Under the pieces are notes generated by a model, which saw only the letters and a program-made list of their open reading frames with translations, did no database searches and was not told the DNA's origin. From positions 1 through 64,000 of the forward strand of contig FWCC01000268.1 in the NCBI GenBank assembly GCA_900169235.1: a stretch of 64,000 nucleotides of DNA, given 5' to 3'. A program made the translations under genes and the position numbers. Every line of letters starts with the position of its first letter. The stretch's first letter is position 1. The stretch is from Zarea fungicola (taxonomy: Eukaryota; Ascomycota; Sordariomycetes; Hypocreales; Cordycipitaceae). This document shows positions 1-10,947 of this stretch, in pieces.

Positions 1-1454
1 ACTTTCGCCTCATACCCAGTACTCGCCTCGAACCACGCAACCACGCAACAACGCAACCAGGCAGGCCCCACGGCTACCAGTACAAGGGTCAACAGTGTGT
101 GCCAATGTGCCGTGGCGCACACGTCTGCCAGGCACAGGCCCATCCCGCAACCAGTAATAGGCCGATATTTTCTAGCCTGACTTGTGCTTCACATAGCCTT
201 CTCGACCAATCCCTTCCCCATCACCTAGCCTGTATCCAGACCGCGCAGGCGCCAGTTGCATATATACAACAGGCATCTGCAAAACGCATCCACGCTTCCC
301 TTTGTTTTATTTCCCGTCGCCCTATTTCGACGTCCAAGTGTAGCAACCTCGACGTTCGGCATCGACGTCCGGCCACCTTGTTTCGCCGCTTGCTCTTTCC
401 CGCTACACTAGAGTGCCAAAAGTGCGTCGTACCAGAAACACCAGCCCACAACTCTTTTTGGCGATCGTCATTGTTCATCCACTCGACAACGCTTGACGGT
501 CTCGAGTCCTTCACTTCTGATTCACCTACGGCTCCGAGTCCCCTTTTTGTTTCCTTTCTTTTACCGGGTTGTTTCTTTTCAGGCTGCTCGCGCTGCCCTT
601 CTGCTTCGGCCTTCCCTCACCTCGTCGTCCACTCGTTTCTCTTTGTGGCGTCGCTTCTGCTACTGTAGTGCGCCCACTGTTATCCAGCAGCGTTTCCTTT
701 TCTTATTTCGTTTGAAACCTTTGTATGGAGCACAAACGGAACCGATAAACACCAGGGATTGTTTGGCTCCTTTCAATCTCCACTCCCTTGTTCTGCATAG
801 TGCAGCACCCTGTACGCATCCAGCTGCGCGCACTGCAAACAAGCCTGTTGGCCATCAGCGGAATTTCGTTTTTCTACTCAAGAGGCCCCCCGCTCGTCGA
901 TTGTTTACCGATTTCCTTGAATCCGTCGTTTCATCTACATTTATTTCATTTTTCACCTACTGCTACTGGGTAGCCAAAACGGAAATAATCGTCCACACCA
1001 CTTATTCTCCTGGGCCACACACACTTTGATTCACTAGAACGGCCATTTTGTGGGGGGTTGGTGCACGAACGCGAGCATTCCTGCCAACTTTACTGCCTAC
1101 TATTCGGCACACGCCAAAAGCTCACTTCAAGGCCAATATACACCCAAACCCGCTGCTACTTTACTTGGAACCCTTTTCGATTCTTCACTGCCGGCCCCAG
1201 CCGCATGATGCCATTTGCCTTAATATAGTCCATCAGAACATCTTCCGTTCTCGTCGGCTTTTTTCGATTTTTTCCCACCCAACCTTTTGCCAACAACATC
1301 TTTCACGGTATCTCCCTGGTTTGGAGGCCCTGTATCTTCGACTCTTCGACAACCCATTTCTCTTCTGTCTCTGTTGCTGTTTACAAACCCTACTTTAACA
1401 TTCTTTGCTCTCTTCTTGCGCCGACCCTACGTCCTCCTCGACCGTTTATTCACA
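1..1454. other. Non-coding upstream region / leader of the ferric reductase gene
   Basis: No convincing gene is visible. The DNA is pyrimidine-rich with many CT and TTTC tracts. Several open frames cross it, but their translations are low in information and most do not begin with ATG. It probably holds the promoter and a long 5' leader of the gene that starts at 1455. A GATAA core lies near 742, but I see no full iron-regulatory GATA site. Confidence 0.6.
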
Positions 1455-3329
1455 ATGAACGTTAACGCCCACCGGCTCGCCGGTGTGGCGTTTACGCCGA
1501 CAACACTCAGCAGTCTCAACATGCGCGCCGCAACAAAAGAAGAGGTAGAGCAACCCACGTCGACAATTTTACCGTATTACACAGCACTAAATGGAGTCAA
1601 TCAGCCCTTGAATATGGCATTCAAGGATGCCCTCTGGCTAACCCTAGGCGCGTTCGGCGTCATCATTCTAGCAATTCGATTTATGGAGATTCTCTGGGCC
1701 AAGCTGCGCCAGGTCTCTGCCATGTCCGTCCCCCGAGAGAAGCAAGGCTACTGGAAAGTCTCCCAATGGAGCTGGATGCCCAGTCTCAAGCGAAATCTTA
1801 CCTATGCGCCTCTCTGGAAGAAGCGTCACAACCGCGAGTTCCGTCTATCGACCGCCATCAATGTCGGCACTCTACCTTCTCGACTCCACATGTTCATCAT
1901 TCTTATCTATCTCGGCAGCAATTTGACGTACATGTTCATTCTCAACTGGCGAAATGAAAACAGATGGGCTTTTTGTGCCGAGCTCCGAGGCAGAGCTGGT
2001 GTCCTTGCCCTTGTGAACATGGTTCCTCTCATTATCCTCGCCGGCCGTAACAATCCACTCATCGCCCTCCTCAAGATCAGCTTTGACACGTACAATCTTC
2101 TGCATAGATGGATGGGCAGAATTGTCGTCGTTGAGACTCTGATTCACACGATTGCCTGGGCGATTCCTGCTCTCGCTGACGGTGGTTGGAAGAACGTTGG
2201 TAAGAGAATCACAAGCTCAATGTTTATTGGTTCAGGCACTGTTGGCACTGCTGCCTTGTTTCTCCTGCTCCTAACCTGCGTATCTCCCTTCCGCCACGCT
2301 TTCTATGAGACCTTTCTCAACCTTCACATCTTCCTCGCCATTATCTCTTTTGGTTGCACTTGGATCCACTGCGCTACCTCAGATGTTCATATTGGTGGCC
2401 TGCCGCAACTGCCATGGATCATGGCCGTCGTTATCCTATGGCTCCTCGACCGCCTAGCTCGTGTCGTTCGCCTCATGTATGCAAACTGGTCAGACAAAGG
2501 GTTCACCACTGCTCTGTGTGAGGCTATGCCCTGCGATGTCACCCGTGTAACGATACGGCTGCCACGATACATGGACATTGAACCAGGAACACACGCCTAC
2601 CTTCGTTTCTGGGGCATCAACTCATGGGAGAGCCACCCTTTCTCTGTTGCCTGGGTCGAGCACGAAACCACCAATACCCTCCCCATCGCAGCCGAGAAGG
2701 AGCCTCTCAATGCCGTTGACAGGGCAAATGCGTACACAAATGTGTCGTTCATTATTGGTGCACACACTGGTATGACACGCAAGCTCTTCAACACCGCCAA
2801 CCGATCTGTTCGTGGCATCCGCATCAAGGCTGCCCTCGAGGGACCCTATGCCGGACATCACAGCCTTGACTCTTATGGACATGCTGTCCTCTTCGCCGGC
2901 TCGACTGGCATAACTCACCAAATCTCATACCTACGACACCTCCTGGAGGGTTACAACGCGGGCACCGTCGCCACGCGCAGGTTGACTTTAGTCTGGATTA
3001 TCCGAGAATACGAGTCTCTGGAATGGGTCCGGCCGTACATGGACACGATTCTTCGCATCCCCAACCGCAAGGATCTCCTCCGCATCCAAGTCTTCGTCAC
3101 TCGCCCACAAAATCCTCGCGACATTGTCAGCTCCAGCTCTACGGTCAAGATGTTCCCTGGCCGTCCCAACGTACGCCTCCTTCTAGTCAAAGAAGTTCAG
3201 GAGCAGGTTGGTGCCATGTGTGTCACGGTGTGTGGCCCAGGTGCCTTGGCTGATGACGTGCGGTCTGCTGTCCGCGCTGTGCAAGGACATAGCGTCATTG
3301 ATTTCATCGAGGAAAGCTTCACATGGTGA
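1455..3329 (+). CDS. Ferric reductase (FRE / NADPH-oxidase superfamily), single exon
   Basis: A 624-residue membrane flavocytochrome. The family moves electrons from cytosolic NADPH through FAD and two haems to extracellular Fe(III) or Cu(II), usually the first step of reductive iron uptake. Visible features: a hydrophobic segment at about 56-80, then the ferric-reductase transmembrane core at about 143-335. The four haem-ligand candidates H217, H231, H291 and H305 keep the expected 13-residue spacing in each pair. The FAD motif HPFS is at 394-397, the NADPH-binding AGSTGITH stretch at 481-488 and a C-terminal CGPG at 593-596. I chose the ATG at 1455 because nothing before the N-terminal segment looks protein-like, although the frame is open from 1287. 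There is no intron. It converges on the siroheme synthase gene. Metal specificity and location (plasma membrane or vacuole) cannot be read from the sequence. Confidence 0.93.
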   Translation: MNVNAHRLAGVAFTPTTLSSLNMRAATKEEVEQPTSTILPYYTALNGVNQPLNMAFKDALWLTLGAFGVIILAIRFMEILWAKLRQVSAMSVPREKQGYWKVSQWSWMPSLKRNLTYAPLWKKRHNREFRLSTAINVGTLPSRLHMFIILIYLGSNLTYMFILNWRNENRWAFCAELRGRAGVLALVNMVPLIILAGRNNPLIALLKISFDTYNLLHRWMGRIVVVETLIHTIAWAIPALADGGWKNVGKRITSSMFIGSGTVGTAALFLLLLTCVSPFRHAFYETFLNLHIFLAIISFGCTWIHCATSDVHIGGLPQLPWIMAVVILWLLDRLARVVRLMYANWSDKGFTTALCEAMPCDVTRVTIRLPRYMDIEPGTHAYLRFWGINSWESHPFSVAWVEHETTNTLPIAAEKEPLNAVDRANAYTNVSFIIGAHTGMTRKLFNTANRSVRGIRIKAALEGPYAGHHSLDSYGHAVLFAGSTGITHQISYLRHLLEGYNAGTVATRRLTLVWIIREYESLEWVRPYMDTILRIPNRKDLLRIQVFVTRPQNPRDIVSSSSTVKMFPGRPNVRLLLVKEVQEQVGAMCVTVCGPGALADDVRSAVRAVQGHSVIDFIEESFTW

Positions 3330-4142
3330 AGGCTTTAATATTTCGCATCACTCTTTTCCCCTCTTTCATTTTCCTTCCATTTTTCTTCCTAGACCACTTT
3401 ATTCTTCCGGAAAGTACTGCGGATGTTTTACTACTACATATACCGGGCGACCAGACTTGCCCTCTTTTCTATTTGTATATATTGAGAAATCTGCAGGGGA
3501 ACTGCGCGGCATCAAGGCGGCTAGAGAGAGCCTCATACTTCGTCACATACATACCAAACAGCGAGCAGCCCAAGAGGGCGCCGCCTGGACTTTGCATATA
3601 AATAACGAGCGTAGCATTTGTCTCAACATTACCGAGGTGATGAAATGAAGACTATTTATTATCTATCTGATTGCTGCATTTGACTCTATCTACCCTCTTA
3701 TTTTTGTGCCCAATGTTTGACAGCTGTAATGGAAAACAATGGCGTCTTGCGCGCGCGGCGCCCGTTGGTGGCAGTGAAATGGCAGTTATAATTTTGCCAG
3801 TTACTAGACCTCTTTGTCATCCCCCTGCAAATGAAGTCACTTGGTCGACGGCAAGAATGCCTCCTTGCGACTCAACGCGGCAATCGTACTGCAATACCTT
3901 GAAGGCCCTACCGATGGATGATGGCATGTAGATATTTTGCATCAAGCTATTTAGGTATATGAAAATGTCTATGTGCTATGTGCCAGGTATGCAGTTGAAA
4001 CGCCAAAAACTGCCGAATCCCGCTCGCTGTGTAATGCAACAACGCCTCGTACACAAATTGCCGCCAGAAGTTCTGGGGACTAAGGAACAAAAAAAAAATC
4101 ACACATTATGTAGTAAACTTCGTCCATTCCATGTGCAAATGT
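3330..4142. other. Convergent intergenic region (3' UTRs)
   Basis: This lies between the convergent ferric reductase and siroheme synthase genes. It holds both 3' ends and a short A-run near 4090. No gene is seen. Confidence 0.6.
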
Positions 4143-6064
4143 TTACGCAGCAACCTGCGTGCTCCCGGATAAACCAGTGGCCACCATGGCCTGCAGGGGA
4201 TCCAAGCCGCCCAGACCATCTAGGCCGCGAAAGCCTTCCTCGACGACCCATGCGCGGCCCTTTTCGAGGGGTCCATCGAGGGCGTGACACGCGCCGCCCA
4301 CCACGAGCAGGCCGGGCGGACGGCTGCCGTGCTCCTCGATGGCCTCGGTGACGCGGGCGAGGGTTGTGCGGATTACGCGCTGGTCGGGGCAGCTGGCGCG
4401 CTCAATCACGGCGCAAGGCGTGTCGAGCGGCCAGAGCGTGCGTGCCGCTCTCTTGCTGCCGCTGCTGTTGTTGTTGTTGCTGCCGCCATCGTCCTGCGGC
4501 GGAGTCGGCGTCGTCAGCTCCCGCACCAGCTCCGCGATCCGGTGCAGCGCCATCAGAAACACCACCGTCCTCGTCGACACGTACTCTGGCGGCACGGGCG
4601 GCTTTCCCTTCTTCCCCGTCCCCGTGCAGATGAGAACCTGGTCGGCAACATCCCTCTGCGTCGGGGGAATCGCGGAGAAGAGCGGGGCGCTCAGCGCGCT
4701 CGTGATGCCCGGGAGGACCACCACGCGGTCGCCGAGCCCCTTGCCACGAAAGTAGGCGACCTCCTCGCCGCCGCGGCCGTAGATAAAAGGGTCGCCCTGC
4801 TTGAGGCGGAGCACAGTTTGACCTGCGAGGACGCCCGTGTGGGCGGAGGTGAGGAGCTCGGCCTGGGCCTGCTCAGCGTTGCCAGGGAATTTGCGGGCAA
4901 TGTGGACCGGGGTACGTCGGGGGATGAGTGCGAGGACGCCCTCGGGGACGAGCTTGTCGGCGAGAATGAGGTCGGCGGTGAGGATGGCGGTATGGGTGGC
5001 GCGGGTGAGGAGGTCAGGGTGTCCGGGCCCGCTGCCAGCCAGGATGAGGCGGCCGAGGTTCTTTGGCCCGGGGCTGCTGCTGCCGCCGCCGCCGTCTGGG
5101 TTCGTCGTCTGCTGCATGGAAAGAGGGGAGGCAAGGTTAGGGTCCGTCCCCGGGTAGTTTGCGAGTAGCTTCTCCATGTCTTCGTCTGTAACGGCGGCGA
5201 GTTTGCTCAGCGGCCAGTACTCGCAGACTTGGCTGAGCCAGCGTATGCGGCGTGTCTTGACGTCTTCATTCTCTTCTGTGACAAGTTTGTTAAACGAAGC
5301 GTCTTGACCAGTGGAATCATCGTCATCGCCGCCAGCACCGCCGCTGGCAGTCGTAGTAGCAGCAGTGGATTGCTGGTCTTGTTGTATGATGCGCCGACGG
5401 GCATCACCGAGACGGGCCGTCGCGGCGCCGAGGTTAGGGGGTAGGGCAGCGGCAATTTCACGACGTATGCGTGAGGCGAGCTTGCATCCACGGCCGTTTG
5501 TGGTGACGCCAACCTGTAACGGTCCGTCGGTATAGGTGGAGAGGAGTGTTATGGTGCAGAGAGCAGGTGCGTCGACGACGTTGATGGGGATACGGTTACG
5601 CTTGCAGATGGTGGAGATGTGATGACTGTCTAGTAGAAAAACAATGAGAATTAGCATTGGAATTCGCAATAAATATGTATCGTAAAAGAAAAGGGCCATG
5701 TGGAAACGAGAGGAGAGAGAAAACAAAAAAACGTACCTGTTGTCGCATCGCGGGGTCCGGTGGTGACAAAGACAGCGTCCACTACACCACCTACTTCTTC
5801 CCGGCCCAGACGAAACAGGTCTGCATTCTCAAATGTCTTCTTCTCCCACTTTACACTGCCGTCGTCGATTTTGCCTTGCAATCCATAATGGAGGTTGGCG
5901 GCTTCGGGTGCGACGAGAATGGGCTGCGCGCCTGCGGTGAGGGACTGGTTGCAGCGGGCGGCCGCGAGCGGATTGGTGCCGATGATGAGGTGGACGGCGC
6001 CTCGGCAGCAGAGACCTGCGAGGAGGACGTTTGCTCTTGCGGACGAGTCTTTCCCGTCCATCAT
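4143..6064 (-). CDS. Siroheme synthase: Met8-type dehydrogenase/chelatase fused to Met1-type uroporphyrinogen-III methyltransferase
   Basis: Makes siroheme, the cofactor of sulfite and nitrite reductases. Two exons: 6064-5737 and 5629-4143 (107-nt intron, GTACGT donor), giving 604 residues. The N-terminal third is a Met8-like NAD-binding domain: the HLIIGTNPLAAARC loop, then NVVDAP, whose Asp matches the catalytic Asp of yeast Met8, then TTNGRGCKLASRIRREI. After an acidic, low-complexity linker comes the SAM-dependent methyltransferase: GSGPGHPDLLT, GDPFIYGRGGEE, LPGITSALSAP and CAVIERASCPDQ are all present. One chain should therefore methylate uroporphyrinogen III, oxidise precorrin-2 and insert iron, the same order as the domains would be used in reverse of bacterial CysG naming. 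The methyltransferase carries a poly-Asn insert near 4460-4480. The start is ATGATG at 6064; the methionine at 6061 is equally possible. Confidence 0.93.
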
Positions 6065-6864
6065 GGCTGTAAACAACTACGGAATTGAGAAACGGTAAAA
6101 GTGGAAAAGAGAAAGGGAAAAAGAAAAAGAAAAACGAGGGGCAGAGTGAAGGAAGAAGAAAAGGCGCGAGAACCCTTGATTTTTCGGCTCGTCGGGTGCT
6201 TCTTGTTGGTGTTAGTGGCCGCTCTACTTTTGCCCGTCCTAGGCGGGATGGGAAATGTCAAAAGACGGTTTTCTTCAGCCGCTTGAAATTGCCCAAGTAG
6301 CCGTAGCACCAACGAACCGTAGAAGAACAGACTGTAAAATCCGTTACAAACAATAACAATAAATACAAAATAATACAAAAATTGCACAACATCAATTGAA
6401 CATGCAAATCGACAGCAACACACACAAAAAAAAAAACTGATAAATGCCCCCGAGAAGCCGACTGCTTTGCTCCAATAAACTTTGCATCACCAATCTGAGC
6501 CCCAGTCTGACGCCATTGCGCCTTGTGGGGGCCGCTATCGGCCGTTGCTGCCAATCAGCTCTGCTCCAATTCCAACAGCCTCAATTCGCTCATCTCCTTG
6601 GGCTTCAGAAGAGATACGCGGAGATGCAAAATTTCCCATGCCTTCCTTTATCAAACCAGTCTCCGTATCTACATATCTGGCTCTACTCCATGCCGATTTG
6701 ACATCGCTTATCCTACAGTCTATGCCATATACAGGTACACATTAGTGTTGTTGGTACAAAGTCATCCCTTCCTCCCCACGATGGTAGTCTACAAGCATAG
6801 ATAAGCACCGCACACCATCATGCGCTGCCATCTTGGATTTAATACACAGGCCAATTCACCAGCC
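6065..6864. other. Promoter/leader of siroheme synthase and 3' flank of RSM22
   Basis: No gene is seen. The segment at about 6090-6180 is almost pure purine on the + strand, so it is a pyrimidine tract in the orientation of the siroheme gene, as is common in fungal leaders. The rest is AT-rich (6330-6440) and then becomes the 3' flank of RSM22. Confidence 0.55.
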
Positions 6865-9291
6865 TTATCGCAGCGACTGACGCTCGGCTTCCTCGGCGCG
6901 ATCCATCTCAGCCATCTCCTCCTCAACCTCCATCTCAGCCTCCTCGTCCTCCCCACGCTCCGCCTCCATCAGCTGTCGAATCAGCTCCTCCTGCCTCCTC
7001 GTCCTGCTGTTGCCGCGTGAGGCTTTTGTCTTGATCTGCCAGCCCTCCCCTTCCTCGCGCGCCGCATCACGCTGGCTCTTCTTGGCCGCAATCGCCCGCT
7101 TCTTCTCCGTGTCCACGCCGCTGCCTACCCGCACATTGCGCGGCACCCGCGTCTTGGCGCCCAGCGCCCACAGATCGCCCCAGCGCGCCTTGCGTGCGTC
7201 GTGGTAGGCCACTTTGCTGAAGCTCTTGGGCACCGTCCACCGCTCCAGCTTGCCCTCCGCCGTGCACGTGTCCAGTGTGATGTGACCCTTGCGCTTGATG
7301 GGCGGCAGCACGATGCGTGGCAGCGCCTGCATGTCTGGCCGCTTGTCAATATGCTCGAATCCCTGAAACGCCTCCTCTGTGAGCATCTTGCCATCCTGCT
7401 TCGGGCCGCCCTTGGCCACTCCCCTTTGGATGGCCACGTAGCTAAACTCCACCTCGCCCTGGTTGTGTGACTCTTTGCCTAGCACCTTACTGTAGAAACC
7501 CGGACGCACGAATCGTTGGCTGAAATGGCAGTAGTCTTTCCTTCCTTTGCTCTTGCCCGGCTCCATGTACATGGGGCACGGTCCATGGCTTGTGCACGGC
7601 GCAATGATGTGGCCCGCCTCCAACTCGCGCTGGTACGCGGGGTTGAAGGTTTCTGGGTCGATTGGGCTCTTGCCCGATTGGGGGAGAAGAAACTGCTTGA
7701 GCAGTGTGTCGCGAACATGCGCGACGGCCTCGAACCCGCGAGGATGAGCCTTTTCCACCACGATGAGCACACCACTGTCTTTATTCAGTAGAGACCAGAG
7801 GTTATTCAGGATCGCCTGACGGTAATGGTCTTTTGTTTCCTTGAGAAACAGATGCGACGCAATAATCACATCAAAGCTTTTGCGCTTCTGCGGCTCGCCT
7901 CCGCCATCCAGATGCTGCTGACCACTCTTCATCGCGCCAGAGTGCGCATAGTCGGGCAGACGCGGGATAAATGTAGTATCGTCCAGGAACGTCTTTAGAC
8001 GCCCCCGCAACCGATCCGAGCCAACAGCCACAGTCTTCTTCCCGGGTATACGACCACCCTTTACCTCTCCTCTTTCCGCAAGGAGATCCCATTCCGCTTG
8101 CAAAATCTGTTCCCAGGCAACAAGGCCAGCTCCGCCAGCGCCGGCGTCCAAAATACTCAAACCCGGTCCTCCCTGGGTCAGCCGAGACTGGATCCAGTCG
8201 CTGCCGAGCCTCTTCCGTACTTCACGGAGAACAGCTGCAGAACTAGAGTAGGCACCTGGCATGTAGGCGGCCAGGAAAGCATCTGCTTCGATTTCCGTCA
8301 TGTGCTTCGAGTCCGGCGGAAGGCCGATGCCTCCCATGTGGCCGTTGCGGAGGCCGACGGGCGTCACTGGTGATGTGGGCAGTCCTCGTCCACCAAACGC
8401 CGACTCGGCGGCAGTCTTGACGTGGTCAAGATGCGTTCGGCCGAGGAGCGACTGCAAAGGCTTTACTAGACGGTCCTGCGGGAGCAAGACCTCCACGGGG
8501 CTGCCATGGAATCTGCCCTGTAGCGTGTATGGGTGAAAGCGGCGGGCCTCGCCAGATGGCGTTTGCTGATACGTGGGGTAATCCTCGATTGTCCATGATG
8601 CTCCATCTTGCGAATCCTTGGGCACATCCTCGTCGACGAGCTCCTCCTCCGCCGCCGCGTACGCCGACTCCTCCTGCGCTCTCTCGGCCGCTTCAAAGTC
8701 CCGCTGGAGCTGCTCCAGGGCGGCGCGCTCTCTGTCACTGCGAGCAAGGAGATCAATGTACCCAGGCTCCTTTTCAATTACGGAATTGTCCATGGCCCCG
8801 CCGTCCGGCACCGCCTGTTCTGCGAGCTCGTAGCTAACCTCTTCAAACTCGCCGTCCGCAAGTTCTCGGAGCAGCACACCTTGTCCGTCCGACGTCGAGC
8901 CACCCATATCAGCATGTTCAGGTATCCCGACATCCTCGGGCGTCGTTTCGCGCAGTGGCGCACCGTATAATCTCTCGTACAGGCGATATTCCTCCTCGTT
9001 CAGGTACCCTTTCGGCAGCGTGTCTCGAAATCGTTGTTTGGCATCGCGCACCACCTTTTCGATTTCGTCCTTGGTTTGTAGGGCTTCGATATTCGTCGAA
9101 TTGTCTCTTTGACTTTGAGAATCCGTAAAATGTCGAGCACCAAGAGATTTGCGACTTGTCAAGAGCACATTTGGTGATCGTTGTGACAGCTGCGCAATCC
9201 CTCTGCCTTCAGCTTTATGCTGTCGTGAGACTGCTAAAGATGCTCTGTAGCATCTTGGACAGGCATTTCTTATGCCAGCCAAAGAAAACAT
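6865..9291 (-). CDS. RSM22: Mitochondrial small-subunit ribosome assembly factor/protein Rsm22 (METTL17 family)
   Basis: A single-exon, 808-residue protein of the Rsm22/METTL17 family, which acts on the mitochondrial small ribosomal subunit. Visible features: a basic N-terminus that suits a mitochondrial presequence, an acidic, Ala/Glu-rich stretch at about 185-225, a Rossmann methyltransferase fold with LDAGAGGAG at 381-389 and DVIIASHLFLKE near 474, then the cysteine cluster C566, C572 and C588 (APCTSHGPCP...DYC) with a late C676. That set fits the four-cysteine Fe-S site described for METTL17; the match is inferred from spacing. The C-terminus ends in an acidic coiled tail (EEAEMEVEEE). 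The ATG at 9291 is preferred; the frame stays open to 9330 but only with non-ATG codons. The methyltransferase activity of this family is doubtful. Confidence 0.92.
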   Translation of the reverse strand: MFSLAGIRNACPRCYRASLAVSRQHKAEGRGIAQLSQRSPNVLLTSRKSLGARHFTDSQSQRDNSTNIEALQTKDEIEKVVRDAKQRFRDTLPKGYLNEEEYRLYERLYGAPLRETTPEDVGIPEHADMGGSTSDGQGVLLRELADGEFEEVSYELAEQAVPDGGAMDNSVIEKEPGYIDLLARSDRERAALEQLQRDFEAAERAQEESAYAAAEEELVDEDVPKDSQDGASWTIEDYPTYQQTPSGEARRFHPYTLQGRFHGSPVEVLLPQDRLVKPLQSLLGRTHLDHVKTAAESAFGGRGLPTSPVTPVGLRNGHMGGIGLPPDSKHMTEIEADAFLAAYMPGAYSSSAAVLREVRKRLGSDWIQSRLTQGGPGLSILDAGAGGAGLVAWEQILQAEWDLLAERGEVKGGRIPGKKTVAVGSDRLRGRLKTFLDDTTFIPRLPDYAHSGAMKSGQQHLDGGGEPQKRKSFDVIIASHLFLKETKDHYRQAILNNLWSLLNKDSGVLIVVEKAHPRGFEAVAHVRDTLLKQFLLPQSGKSPIDPETFNPAYQRELEAGHIIAPCTSHGPCPMYMEPGKSKGRKDYCHFSQRFVRPGFYSKVLGKESHNQGEVEFSYVAIQRGVAKGGPKQDGKMLTEEAFQGFEHIDKRPDMQALPRIVLPPIKRKGHITLDTCTAEGKLERWTVPKSFSKVAYHDARKARWGDLWALGAKTRVPRNVRVGSGVDTEKKRAIAAKKSQRDAAREEGEGWQIKTKASRGNSRTRRQEELIRQLMEAERGEDEEAEMEVEEEMAEMDRAEEAERQSLR

Positions 9292-9614
9292 TTTCCCCTT
9301 TTTCCTCTGGTCGCTGTCACGAACAGACAATCTCGTTTTGACGAATACCTAGTTAGCTCTAGAAACTTTTACAGCAGATCTGTCACGTGTGGTCATTGCG
9401 ATTTAGGGGTCGCTGATAGGCCCTTTCAGGGCCACCTGGTTGCCCCAGGGGAGGCCAGGGTACCACTAAAAGTAAACTACAGTGGGGTGAGGTAGCCCAT
9501 CACGCCTCACTCGCACCTATTGGGACAGGGCCGTATATAAAATGATAATGCAACAATTAAAAGCAAGCAAGGTATCAATACCTGCGTCTATCCTACAACC
9601 TCTTAGCTGTATAT
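9292..9614. other. Short intergenic region upstream of RSM22
   Basis: A 323-nt gap between the thioredoxin stop and the RSM22 start, both on the minus strand. It contains TCACGTG near 9381 and an imperfect GC-rich inverted repeat near 9429-9463 (gccacctgg / ccaggggaggc). Probably the RSM22 promoter. No gene is seen. Confidence 0.5.
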
Positions 9615-10419
9615 TTACTCTGAGCTCAAATCTGCCAATGTCTTGAACGTCTTTGGTTTCGGTGCGGGTGCTGCCGTACCAGGTCGGACCGCAGTTCCAT
9701 TAGCCATGCGGATACTGGTCTTCTTATTCTCAATATTAAAAGACGAGGCCTTGGCGGAGCCGTATGCGTCACTCTATGCACACAAGGACTTATTAGCTGA
9801 CTGCACGGTGAGAGCGACTTGACTCGTTTATGGTGGACGTACCGTGAAAAATGACACAATGTAGAGTCCAAGAATGGTGATAATGTGGTTGATAATGGCA
9901 CTGGGATCGAAGGACACGTTGCTCAGAGCAGAACTGGTGCTGCTGCTGCCGCCTCCGAGAGACTGGCCACGGTTGCCAAAGACCTCGGCGCTGCCGCCAC
10001 CCTGCACGAGCTTGCTGGCCTTGACAATGGCACCCGCCAGGGCCGCAGGGTTTGCGCCCGTAACCGTCTCGACAACGACACCCTTGTGGAATACTTTGAA
10101 TGTGGGAAGACTGCGCACACCGTAGAGCTGTGAGATGCTGCCTTTATCTGTGTTGACCTTGACAAAAGCCATCTTCTTGGGCTTGCTATATTCATCGGCC
10201 AGACGCTCAAAATGAGGACCAATCATCTTGCAAGGACCGCACCAGTCGGCATAAACTATACATATGAGTTGTCAGCACATCACTAGAGGCTTGCGAGCCA
10301 TGCCCTCTCTCGGTCATAGGGGTGAAGTGAGCCTCACAGTCAGCAACGACGACTTGTGTCTTTTCGAGCAGCATATCCCACTCCACCCGATCGTCGATAT
10401 GTAGTGCTGCGCCACCCAT
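9615..10419 (-). CDS. Thioredoxin-domain protein with a hydrophobic C-terminal extension
   Basis: Three exons: 10419-10338, 10255-9843 and 9773-9615 (introns of 82 and 69 nt), giving 217 residues. Residues 1-110 form a full thioredoxin fold with active site WCGPC (C33, C36) and cis-proline P78 in RSLPTF, so a disulfide reductase activity is expected. A classical thioredoxin is about 105 residues. Here a Gly/Ser linker (113-139) leads to a hydrophobic stretch at about 147-165 (AIINHIITILGLYIVSFF) and then a polar tail of about 50 residues. I infer that this stretch anchors the protein to a membrane or packs against a partner. There is no N-terminal signal, so the thioredoxin domain should face the cytosol. 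Both splice junctions keep the frame. It could instead be a soluble protein with an amphipathic helix. Confidence 0.88.
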
Positions 10420-10947
10420 AGTTTTAATGCTTGATTTTTATAAGAAAAGGGGAATATGTCAAAGTTGGTAACAAGAAATTGCCGGAAGGACGGAAATGAA
10501 GTGATGGTAGTGACTCTGCCATTGGACACGGTTGCTGACGAATTGTGTAGCCTGCTATCAAGACTGAAAGGGGCAGGCGGTCAGCAATTCTGCCGCGGCG
10601 CAATACTCTACAAGTCCTGTACTTGCTCTACACTCGCCGACATTTTACCAGAATGGCAGTTCTTGTTTTAAGAATATTACCTAGTCTTGAAGTCTCTCAA
10701 TCATGCCGAAGCGAAATTTATCTATCGTGAAGCCAAGCGGGACGGTATCATTTATGGTGAGACCCTGGACCTACGATTAATTATGAGGATGTCAAACAAC
10801 AGAGCCATGGACTAAAAAAGTAATGGATTCCTTTTATTCAAAAAACACGATAAAATTATAACTTCCTTTCCGTGTTTGGTTTCATTAGTGTAGTTGAACT
10901 CCTTTACAGGGCAAAACCGCCAAGAGGACCTGAAGCAGGGCAACGGC
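10420..10947. other. Intergenic region between thioredoxin and the GGE-repeat gene
   Basis: Holds the thioredoxin promoter and the 3' flank of the neighbouring secreted-protein gene, both on the minus strand. A 71-codon open frame at 10456-10671 has no recognisable feature. No gene is seen. Confidence 0.5.

Noticed and set aside
1..98. tRNA-like GGTTCGAGG on the minus strand near 30-40
   Set aside because: No cloverleaf can be drawn: the T-loop is wrong and there is no matching acceptor or anticodon arm.
99..1398. Several long open frames upstream of the ferric reductase
   Set aside because: Non-ATG starts or low-information translations produced by pyrimidine-rich leader DNA; no domain in any frame.
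4284..5168. 294-codon frame opposite the siroheme synthase gene
   Set aside because: Antisense shadow of a well-supported GC-rich coding exon; Arg/Gly/Ala-rich with no domain.
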